Of a DNA stretch of 64,000 nt, positions 25,807-33,086 are shown one piece after another. The stretch lies in NCBI GenBank assembly GCA_900316975.1, contig ONFA01000013.1, forward strand, positions 1 through 64,000, given 5' to 3'. The position numbers and the translations under genes were made by a program. Position 1 is the stretch's first letter, and every line of letters starts with the position of its first letter. The notes beneath the pieces are model-generated. The model was not told where the DNA came from and ran no database searches. It was given only the letters and a program-made list of their open reading frames with translations. Source of the DNA: an uncultured Prevotellaceae bacterium (GTDB lineage: Bacteria; Bacteroidota; Bacteroidia; Bacteroidales; Bacteroidaceae).

Positions 25807-27447
25807 TTATTTTGCCTTTTCCAACAGAAGAGTCTTTGTAGGCTGGTCGCAAACCTCTGTTGGTCCCCAGTACTGAATAGGACCAGGATAAACGTATGCA
25901 GTTTCCTTTGCCCACTCGTCGCGATGTGCAGCAAAATACTTGAATGGAGCACCGTCCAATTCAACAAGTGCTTTGCGGATGACAGGCTTCATCTTGCCAT
26001 TGCGCTTTTCGAGGTTCATCATCATGGTGATTGGCACACCACCGGCAATCCACTCGGCAGCAGGTGCTGTGGTATTCTTGATGATTGACATATAGCCAGT
26101 CTTGCCATTGGCGATGAGGCGAGATGCATTGTAACCGAGTGAGTAGCAGTAGTCCGCATCGTAGTTAGATGGGGCAGCGCAACGTCCTTCGTAGCCGAAG
26201 AAGTGGTGCTGAGTTCCGAACTTGCCTACATACTTGTCCTGATGCTTCCAAATGGCCAATTTGTCTGCCACCATGCGCGAGAGCAACTTCTCAGTCTCGA
26301 TGAGTGATACCTGCACGTTGCCGTGTGGGTCGCGGTCGAGTGCCAACTGGGCGGCTACGTCAGATGGAAGTGATTTGAAGACGTTAAGGTTCTCTTTGGA
26401 GAGGTGGCGCTTCACGAACTCAATCTGTTCGTTGCCGCTGTTGATGCTTTGTGCCTCTGGCAGTGCGAGCACGTCGTTCAGTTCGGCAATGAGTTTCTTA
26501 ATGGCTGGAATGAACTCGATGATACCTTCCGGGATAACGACGGTACCAAAGTTGTTGCCTTCCTCTGCACGCTTAGCCACAGCATTGGCAATGTAGGTGA
26601 CCACATCGTCGAGTGACATGGCTTTAGCCTCCACTTCTTCAGAGATGAGGCAGATGTTTGGTTGGCACTGGAGTGCACACTCAAGGGCAATATGAGAGGC
26701 AGAACGTCCCATCACCTTGATAAAATGCCAATATTTACGCGCTGAGTTACAGTCGCGCTGAATGTTACCAATCAGTTCGGAATAAGTCTTGCAGGCAGTG
26801 TCAAAGCCAAAGGATGTTTCAATCTGCTCATTCTTCAGGTCACCGTCGATAGTCTTAGGACAACCAATAACCTGAACACCATACTTCTTGGCTGCATAAT
26901 ACTCTGCAAGCACACAAGCATTTGTGTTGGAATCGTCGCCGCCGATGATGACAAGTGCCTTGATGTTCAGTTCGCGAAGAATCTGAATGCCTTTCTCAAA
27001 CTGGTCAACCTCTTCCAGTTTGGTGCGGCCTGAACCGATGATGTCGAAACCACCCGTATTGCGGTACTTGTCCATGATGTCAGCAGTGATTTCCATATAG
27101 TTATGGTCAACGAGGCCACCAGGACCCAAAATAAAACCATAGAGTTTGTTGGCAGGATTGAGAGATTTTACACCGTCGAAAAGACCGGAAATCACGTTGT
27201 GGCCGCCAGGAGCCTGGCCGCCAGAAAGGATAATACCTACATTGAATGGAGGCAGTTCTACGGGTTCGCCCGCTTCGAATGTGATTACAGGCATACCGTA
27301 AGTGTTAGGGAAGAGTTCCTTGATTTCAGCCTGATTGCCTACAGACTGAGTCGCTGCACCTTCAACGGCCTTAACTGGTCCTTGAAGTGCCTTGGGAAGT
27401 TTGGGCTGATAAGCCGCGCGCGCTTTCTGAAGATTTGAAATTGCCAT
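25807..27447 (-). CDS. pfp: Diphosphate-dependent 6-phosphofructokinase
   Basis: This 546-residue long-form PFP interconverts fructose 6-phosphate and fructose 1,6-bisphosphate using PPi, reversibly. The nucleotide-type loop is ILSGGQAPGGHN. The PPi-specificity motif is GGDDSN, with aspartate where ATP enzymes have glycine. The catalytic loop PKTIDGDL has the lysine diagnostic for PPi use, and MGRSASHIAL follows. It starts 35 bases after eda and no promoter box is seen in that gap, so it is likely expressed with kdgK-eda. Confidence 0.95.
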   Translation of the reverse strand: MAISNLQKARAAYQPKLPKALQGPVKAVEGAATQSVGNQAEIKELFPNTYGMPVITFEAGEPVELPPFNVGIILSGGQAPGGHNVISGLFDGVKSLNPANKLYGFILGPGGLVDHNYMEITADIMDKYRNTGGFDIIGSGRTKLEEVDQFEKGIQILRELNIKALVIIGGDDSNTNACVLAEYYAAKKYGVQVIGCPKTIDGDLKNEQIETSFGFDTACKTYSELIGNIQRDCNSARKYWHFIKVMGRSASHIALECALQCQPNICLISEEVEAKAMSLDDVVTYIANAVAKRAEEGNNFGTVVIPEGIIEFIPAIKKLIAELNDVLALPEAQSINSGNEQIEFVKRHLSKENLNVFKSLPSDVAAQLALDRDPHGNVQVSLIETEKLLSRMVADKLAIWKHQDKYVGKFGTQHHFFGYEGRCAAPSNYDADYCYSLGYNASRLIANGKTGYMSIIKNTTAPAAEWIAGGVPITMMMNLEKRNGKMKPVIRKALVELDGAPFKYFAAHRDEWAKETAYVYPGPIQYWGPTEVCDQPTKTLLLEKAK

Positions 27448-27482
27448 TGTTTTATAATTTAGTTATTATGGAATGTTTTTAG

Positions 27483-28163
27483 TTATTTCTGGAGAGATTC
27501 TCGAGCCGCTTCAATATAGCAAAGTGCTTCCTTGCACTTGTTGGTCACATATTGCCAATCACCTTCCTTCACTTTGTCGCTTGGGAACAGTTTTGAGCCC
27601 ATGCCTACACAATAGACACCAGCCTTGAACCATGCGGTGAGATTTTCCTCTGTGGGAGCCACACCGCCTGTGACCATGATTTTTGACCATGGCATAGGAG
27701 CCTTGAGGTTTTTCACCATGGCTGGTCCATATACATCGCCAGGAAAGAGTTTGGTGAGGTCACAACCGAGTTCCTGTGCTGCACCTACTTCGCTGACCGA
27801 ACCACAGCCTGGGCAGTAGGGGATGAGGCGACGGTTGCAGACAGGGGCAATCTCTGGGTTGAAGAGGGGACCAACAATAAAACAGGCACCTAACTGTATG
27901 TATAGTGCTGCTGTTGGAGCATCCACAACAGAACCGACACCAAGTGCCAACTCTGGACATTCTGTGGCTGCAAACTTCACGCACTCGGCAAACACTTCAT
28001 GTGCAAAGTCGCCACGGTTGGTGAACTCAAAGGCACGAACGCCTCCATCGTAGCAAGCCTTGATGACTTTCTTTGCTACTTCTGCATCTTTGTGGTAGAA
28101 AACTGGCACCATGCCTGTTTTACCGATTTTGGCCATCACCGCCAATTTGTCAAATTTTGCCAT
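27483..28163 (-). CDS. eda: 2-dehydro-3-deoxy-phosphogluconate (KDPG) aldolase
   Basis: Eda (226 residues) splits KDPG into pyruvate and glyceraldehyde 3-phosphate. Class I aldolase features are visible: the glutamate in [11 protein letters not shown], the glycine-rich phosphate site, and the Schiff-base lysine in [11 protein letters not shown], followed by [12 protein letters not shown]. The frame is open 16 codons further upstream, but [10 protein letters not shown] at 28163 is the family start. It follows kdgK by 109 bases and precedes pfp by 35. Confidence 0.94.
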   Translation of the reverse strand: MAKFDKLAVMAKIGKTGMVPVFYHKDAEVAKKVIKACYDGGVRAFEFTNRGDFAHEVFAECVKFAATECPELALGVGSVVDAPTAALYIQLGACFIVGPLFNPEIAPVCNRRLIPYCPGCGSVSEVGAAQELGCDLTKLFPGDVYGPAMVKNLKAPMPWSKIMVTGGVAPTEENLTAWFKAGVYCVGMGSKLFPSDKVKEGDWQYVTNKCKEALCYIEAARESLQK

Positions 28164-28272
28164 AATTCTTGGATTTGAAGGATTGAAAATTGAAGATTTG
28201 AAGTCTGTCAAGTGGCTTGTCGCTTGTTCATGGAAACTCCAATTATTTCAATTCTTCAACTTTTCTGTTTTT

Positions 28273-29295
28273 TTATCGTTGTACACGACCATTGGCATTG
28301 CCGCCAGCCAGTGCTTCTACTTCTTCGATGGATACATGATTGAAATCTCCGGGGATTGTGTGCTTCAAGGCTGATGCTGCCACTGCAAACTCCAACGCCT
28401 CTCCTTGTGTGGGCTTCGTGAGCAAGCCGTGAATGAGACCGCCCGAGAAAGAATCGCCACCACCAACACGGTCAATGATGGGGTTGATGTCGTAACGCTT
28501 GCTTTGGTAGAATTCCTTGCCATCATAAATGAGGGCTTTCCAACCGTTGTGGGTGGCAGAGAAACTTTCACGAAGTGTTGACACTACATATTTGAAACCA
28601 AACTCTTTTGCCATGGCTTTGAAGATGCCTTCATAGCCTGCTGCGTCAGTTACACCAGCTTCTACATCAGCATCGGGTTTGAAACCAAGGCAGAGTTCTG
28701 CATCTTCCTCATTGCCGATGCATACATCCACATATTGCATGAGTGGGCGCATGATGGAAATAGCTTTTTCGCTGGTCCAAAGTTTCTTGCGGAAATTGAG
28801 GTCGCACGATACAGTTACACCATGCTTTTTTGCTGCGATGCAAGCCTGCCGTAGGCATTCTGCCGAGGCATCGCTGATGGCTGGGGTGATGCCTGACCAA
28901 TGGAACCAGTCGGCACCTTTAAAAATCTTGTCAAAATCAAAATCCTCCGGTTTTGCCTCTGCAATGGAAGAGTTGGCACGGTCATAAATGACTTTCGAAG
29001 GACGCATGCTTGCTCCTGTTTCTGCATAATAGAGACCAATGCGGTTGCCGCCACGGGCAATGAAGTCTGTGTTAACCCCAAATTTACGGAGAGCATTGAC
29101 TGCAATCTGACCGATTTCATGTTTAGGCAGTTTGCTCACAAACACACTTTCATGTCCGAAGTTGGCTAGGCTGATGCCTACATTTGCCTCGCCTCCGCCA
29201 GGTATGATGTTGAATTTTTCTGCTTGAACAAAACGGTAGTTTCCTTCTGGAGAAAGGCGAAGCATAATCTCGCCCATTGTTACGATTTTTGCCAT
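28273..29295 (-). CDS. kdgK: 2-dehydro-3-deoxygluconokinase
   Basis: KdgK (340 residues, PfkB family) phosphorylates KDG from galacturonate or glucuronate breakdown to KDPG. The N-terminal TMGEIMLRLSP and substrate loop PGGGEANVGISLANFG are typical. The catalytic and anion-hole motif is DRVGGGDSFSGGLIHG near residue 275. It heads the minus-strand run kdgK, eda, pfp, GH25, prmA, GH43 and is divergent from the LacI-type regulator. Control by that regulator in response to a uronate intermediate is a reasonable inference. Confidence 0.94.
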   Translation of the reverse strand: MAKIVTMGEIMLRLSPEGNYRFVQAEKFNIIPGGGEANVGISLANFGHESVFVSKLPKHEIGQIAVNALRKFGVNTDFIARGGNRIGLYYAETGASMRPSKVIYDRANSSIAEAKPEDFDFDKIFKGADWFHWSGITPAISDASAECLRQACIAAKKHGVTVSCDLNFRKKLWTSEKAISIMRPLMQYVDVCIGNEEDAELCLGFKPDADVEAGVTDAAGYEGIFKAMAKEFGFKYVVSTLRESFSATHNGWKALIYDGKEFYQSKRYDINPIIDRVGGGDSFSGGLIHGLLTKPTQGEALEFAVAASALKHTIPGDFNHVSIEEVEALAGGNANGRVQR

Positions 29296-29359
29296 ATTAT
29301 TGTTGAAGTATTTTGTTAAATCTGTTCTTTATTATGATGGTCTGCTTTCATTTAGCGTG

Positions 29360-29367
29360 CAAATTTA
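29360..29367 (-). promoter_or_regulatory. kdgK promoter -7 box
   Basis: TAAATTTG on the minus strand is 64 bases before the kdgK ATG. The -33 element is not obvious, as is common for activator- or repressor-controlled genes. Confidence 0.5.
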
Positions 29368-29463
29368 ATGCTTTTTTACGAGAAAACCGTTGTTTGTTTA
29401 GCAAAAAATCTTTGTAAGATGAAATTTTGTTCCATTATAAATTTTTATATGATTAAAAAGCGT

Positions 29464-29546
29464 TAACTTTGCACCGTTTTCCCGATGTCGTTCTATCGGT
29501 CGGGGGGACTATCGGGATTCAAAAAGTATTGATAAGGTAAAGAATT
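29464..29546 (+). promoter_or_regulatory. Promoter and structured leader of the LacI-type regulator gene
   Basis: TAACTTTG (29464-29471) is a -7 box. The leader after it contains CCCGAT (29481-29486) that can pair either with ATCGG at 29495-29499 or with ATCGGG at 29511-29516, separated by a G-rich run (29501-29507). These repeats could be an operator for autoregulation or an RNA structure near the start codon. Confidence 0.5.
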
Positions 29547-30617
29547 ATGGAAATTACGTCCAAGATTCGTATTAAGGATATCGCGGAGAGAGCTGGGGTG
29601 TCGGTAGGCACAGTTGACCGCATCATTCATGGACGCGGCAATGTTTCGCCTATCAGCATGGAACGGGTGCAGAAAGTATTGGATGAAATAAATTACACCC
29701 CTAATCATTATGCATCGGCACTTGCTTCACACAGTGTACACCAGTTTGCGGCTATTTTGCCTATGCATGAAGTTGATAGTTATTGGGCGCGTGTGGAAAA
29801 TGGACTTACAGATGGAGTGAGGCGCTTCAATGATTTCAAGATTTCCTTCAAGATTTTCCGATACGACCCCTTCAATACTGAATCCTTTAAGATTGAATGT
29901 CAGAGCCTTTTGGAGTCCAATCCCGATACTGTCATCATTGGTCCTATCTTCAACTATAACATCATGGCGAAGTTTACAACTCAATTGGATGAACGCGAGA
30001 TACCTTATGCCTTGCTTGACTCCAATTGGCCAGAGTTCAATCACCGCATCTTCTATGGTCAGGACTCCTTGCAGAGTGGTGCTTTCTCTGGACGTATCAT
30101 GTCGCTTGCAGCTGACTCGAAAACCACCAAGATGGCACTCTTCAAGGTGTTGGGAGAAGGGCGTGTTGCCAGCCGTCAGCAGATGAACCGCGAAGTGGGA
30201 TTCCGTAAATATATGGAGGAACACAATCCAAACATTGAGATTATGGACGTGAACCTTTATGTGTATGATAAACAGGGAATGCGGGAGATTATGCGTGATT
30301 TCTTTACGGAGAATCCTGACATAAGGCATGCTTTGTGCTTCAACTCCTCTATCCATATCATTGCAGACTTCTTGCGTACAGAGATGCCCCGACATCCCCA
30401 TGTCACACTGTTGGGCTATGATGCTGTTGATGCCAATGTGGAGTGCATCAAGAATGGCTCTGCGGATTTCCTTATTGCACAGCACCCTCAATCGCAGGGA
30501 CTAGATTGCTTCCGTTCGATGTTTAATACTTGCGTGCTCAAAATGAATCTGCCTCGTGATCATTACATGGCCATAGAATTGTTGACGAAGGAGAATATCG
30601 ACTTTTATAAGGATTAG
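29547..30617 (+). CDS. LacI/GalR family transcriptional regulator
   Basis: This 356-residue repressor-type protein has an N-terminal HTH (IRIKDIAERAGVSVGTVDRI, hinge IHGRGNVSPISMERV) and a periplasmic-binding-protein-like effector domain from about residue 65. It lies between the divergent kdgK operon and the downstream CE15 esterase gene. The natural targets are these two units, with a sugar acid such as KDG or glucuronate as a possible ligand. That assignment is inference from position; the effector cannot be read from sequence. The DRIIHGRG recognition-helix to hinge segment is typical of Bacteroidetes LacI members. Confidence 0.92.
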   Translation: MEITSKIRIKDIAERAGVSVGTVDRIIHGRGNVSPISMERVQKVLDEINYTPNHYASALASHSVHQFAAILPMHEVDSYWARVENGLTDGVRRFNDFKISFKIFRYDPFNTESFKIECQSLLESNPDTVIIGPIFNYNIMAKFTTQLDEREIPYALLDSNWPEFNHRIFYGQDSLQSGAFSGRIMSLAADSKTTKMALFKVLGEGRVASRQQMNREVGFRKYMEEHNPNIEIMDVNLYVYDKQGMREIMRDFFTENPDIRHALCFNSSIHIIADFLRTEMPRHPHVTLLGYDAVDANVECIKNGSADFLIAQHPQSQGLDCFRSMFNTCVLKMNLPRDHYMAIELLTKENIDFYKD

Positions 30618-30696
30618 TTGAACACAATCCAATCAATAGATAGACAATCAATATAGTATACAAACTAAAAACAAATAAATTCTAACCTATTACCTT

Positions 30697-31962
30697 ATGA
30701 AGAAATCTTTAATTTACCCTCTCATGGGAGGATGCTTCTCCCTATTGGGCCTTGTGTGTTCACAGCCAATGTCGGCACAGAAGAATCAAATGCCACTTGT
30801 CTTTTCAGTAGAAAATACAGGGGCAAAGTTTGCAGAACCCAAATATGGCACAGCTGACCAGATGCCAGATGTTGCCACGCTTCCCAATCCATTTGTCTTT
30901 GTTGGTAGCAAAAAGGAGGCAAAGAACTTGGCGCAGTGGCAACAGCGTCGCTCGGAAATCGCCAACCAGATTCAGCACTATGAGATAGGTAAGAAACCCA
31001 CCGTGTCGATGGATGACATTGATGCACGCATGTCGGGCGACACCCTTATCGTAGATGTTCATGTAAACGGACAGGTGTTGACCCTCTCCACTCCCATCTT
31101 CTATCCAAAAGAAGGTTCGGCACCTTATCCTCTTATTATTGGTGCCAGCAACAACGCTCTGCCACGCAAGTTGTTCACCGACCGCAACATAGCCATGATG
31201 GTCTTCTACGAGCGTCAGGTCAACAGCTACTCCCAAATGGGGCGTGGTGCAGGAGGTGGACGAGGCAACTATGCCTTTGACAAGCTTTATCCCGATTTGA
31301 AGGAAAATGGGGCATATAGCGAATGGGCTTGGGGGTTCAGCCGCTTGCTTGACGGATTGCAGAAATTAGGTCCCGAAGTGACCAAGATTGACATGAAGCA
31401 TATCGGTGTGACAGGTTGCTCTTATGCAGGTAAGATGGCACTTTTCTGTGGCGCTTTTGACGAGCGTGTCGCCCTCACCATTGCACAGGAACCAGGTGGC
31501 GGTGGCGCAGCATCATGGCGTGTCTCACGCACATTGGGTAATGTGGAAAACCTTGACAAGACAGATTACAACTGGTTCAAGGAGAGTTTGAAAGAGAACT
31601 TCGGCGAAGAAAAAGTGAACAGACTTCCTCATGACCGTCACGAGCTCGTAGCCATGTGTTGTCCACGTGCCGTGTTGTTGCTGGGCAATCCTGATTACGA
31701 ATGGCTTGCTGACCCATCCATGTATGTATCTGCCAACGCAGCCATCAAGGTGTGGGAGCGCTTTGGCATTGCCGACCGCATTGGCTATTCCATTGTTGCT
31801 GGTCATGGTCATTGTCAACTTCCAGAGGTGCAGTATCCTGAAGTTGAAGCCTTCATTGACAAGTTCCTTTTGGGTAAAGATGCTAACACGACAGTGCGCA
31901 TTGCTCCAGATGATTATTCGACTCGTTACGATTATCGTTCGTGGATACCTTGGGCTAAGTAA
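30697..31962 (+). CDS. Exported CE15-like glucuronoyl esterase
   Basis: This 421-residue alpha/beta hydrolase has a signal peptide (cleavage near residue 28, MSAQ). CE15 enzymes hydrolyse ester bonds between lignin alcohols and 4-O-methylglucuronate of xylan. Family features are SEWAWGFSRLLDGLQ, the nucleophile motif TGCSYAGKMAL (S242), QEPGGGGAASWR (E265, W274), HDRHELVAMCCPRAVLLL, and GHGHCQ (H372). The arginine that normally follows the serine (GCSR) is tyrosine here (Y243), which may affect oxyanion-hole chemistry. It follows the LacI-type gene by 79 bases and may be cotranscribed. The product, glucuronate, would enter the KdgK/Eda route. Confidence 0.85.
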   Translation: MKKSLIYPLMGGCFSLLGLVCSQPMSAQKNQMPLVFSVENTGAKFAEPKYGTADQMPDVATLPNPFVFVGSKKEAKNLAQWQQRRSEIANQIQHYEIGKKPTVSMDDIDARMSGDTLIVDVHVNGQVLTLSTPIFYPKEGSAPYPLIIGASNNALPRKLFTDRNIAMMVFYERQVNSYSQMGRGAGGGRGNYAFDKLYPDLKENGAYSEWAWGFSRLLDGLQKLGPEVTKIDMKHIGVTGCSYAGKMALFCGAFDERVALTIAQEPGGGGAASWRVSRTLGNVENLDKTDYNWFKESLKENFGEEKVNRLPHDRHELVAMCCPRAVLLLGNPDYEWLADPSMYVSANAAIKVWERFGIADRIGYSIVAGHGHCQLPEVQYPEVEAFIDKFLLGKDANTTVRIAPDDYSTRYDYRSWIPWAK

Positions 31963-31972
31963 AATGGACAAT

Positions 31973-32010
31973 AAAAAGAGGAGAATGCATAATCGCATTT
32001 TCCTCTTTTT
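31973..32010 (+). terminator. Bidirectional terminator between the CE15 gene and the acidic protein gene
   Basis: AAAAAGAGGA (31973-31982) and ATGC pair with GCAT and TCCTCTTTTT (up to 32010) around a short loop, with A and T runs on both flanks. It lies between convergent stops at 31962 and 32023. Confidence 0.85.
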
Positions 32011-32022
32011 ATATTTATGAAT

Positions 32023-32871
32023 TTATTCGTCCTCGTCGGGAATGTCATCAATATTGTCGATGTCTTCGATTTGGATATTGTTCTCGTCGGGTTCTTCGTC
32101 TTCGTCCATGTCTTCTTCGTCATCGCCGTCAAGTTTTTTCAGTTCTTCGTCATTCATGTCTTCCTCTTCTACATCCTCCTCTTCCATCATGTCTTCTTCA
32201 TTGTCTTCGTAGTCGTCATCCTCTTCGTCTCTGTGTTTGCGGCGGCGACGGCGACCATCCTCTTCATCGTCAATGCTATAGTCGATGTGTACCTTTTCCA
32301 CTTTTGGCTTCGGCTTCATGAAGATGCCTTCAATCCATGTGCCACGTTCAATTTCCAAAACTTCGTAGCCGTCGTCCTTTCGGCGATCGATGATTCCACC
32401 TTCTTTTCGCATGGTCATTTCAGGCATGATGGTACAATCAACAAAGAATGCAGACTCGATAATGTCTTGAATGGCGAGTGGAAGCCCCTTCCAGCCTGTG
32501 CCCATGTTGTGTGCAATGAGTTCAAGAACTTCCCATGCTTCCAGATGCTGGATGTTTTCCAATGTCAAGTCTGTCACTTTCTTGATAGGGTGTTTACGGA
32601 TGGCAACAGCGTTGTTGCCGTCAGCATCGGGGGTGGAATAGACTTCATACCCCATTTTTTCCAGTTGATTCACCTTGTCAACATCATCTCTCTTGAGATA
32701 TTGAAGGTCAAACACCGTTTTAACGATGTTCATGTAATGTCTTTCGTTTTCCGAGAAATCCTCTTTCTTTTTCCTAGCGTTGATAATCATTTGACTCAGC
32801 TCACTCGGAGTCACAGTCCAAATGTTACTTTTGTCCAAGTCATCAAGCGATAGTTTCGTCTTTTGCTTCAT
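32023..32871 (-). CDS. Cytosolic protein with extreme acidic C-terminal tail, function unknown
   Basis: This 282-residue protein has an N-terminal part of about 195 residues with mixed helix and strand content (LSLDDLDKSNIWTVTPSELS; EAWEVLELIAHNMGTGW). A short basic patch GRRRRRKHR follows, and then about 75 residues almost entirely Asp and Glu. I do not recognise the N-terminal domain. Acidic tails of this kind occur in RNA polymerase delta subunits and in histone- or nucleic-acid-mimicking proteins, but no homology is claimed. The frame extends 44 codons upstream; the methionine at 32871 is chosen because it follows the promoter box at 32920-32927 and the upstream part is AT-rich noise. Confidence 0.8.
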   Translation of the reverse strand: MKQKTKLSLDDLDKSNIWTVTPSELSQMIINARKKKEDFSENERHYMNIVKTVFDLQYLKRDDVDKVNQLEKMGYEVYSTPDADGNNAVAIRKHPIKKVTDLTLENIQHLEAWEVLELIAHNMGTGWKGLPLAIQDIIESAFFVDCTIMPEMTMRKEGGIIDRRKDDGYEVLEIERGTWIEGIFMKPKPKVEKVHIDYSIDDEEDGRRRRRKHRDEEDDDYEDNEEDMMEEEDVEEEDMNDEELKKLDGDDEEDMDEDEEPDENNIQIEDIDNIDDIPDEDE

Positions 32872-32919
32872 TGTGTTAATTTGATAATGTGTAAATTTGT
32901 TGAGGGGAAAATTTGTCTG

Positions 32920-32927
32920 CAAAGGTA
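32920..32927 (-). promoter_or_regulatory. Promoter -7 box of the acidic-tail protein
   Basis: TACCTTTG on the minus strand lies 48 bases before the ATG at 32871. Confidence 0.6.
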
Positions 32928-33043
32928 GTGAAAAAAAACAGGATTGGGGATTTAGAAGTTGGGAATTATTACTTTTTCGATAAAAAAATATTTTTATTAG
33001 CAAAAAAACACATGTTCTTCCTTCCTAATTCCCAACTTTTTTC

Positions 33044-33051
33044 TACCTTTG
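33044..33051 (+). promoter_or_regulatory. Promoter -7 box of the macroglobulin-like gene
   Basis: TACCTTTG on the plus strand lies 35 bases before the ATG. A 13-base inverted repeat (32956-32968 with 33026-33038) lies between this box and the divergent one. Confidence 0.6.
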
Positions 33052-33086
33052 CCATAATTTAGAATCAAGAAATAGGATACACAAAA

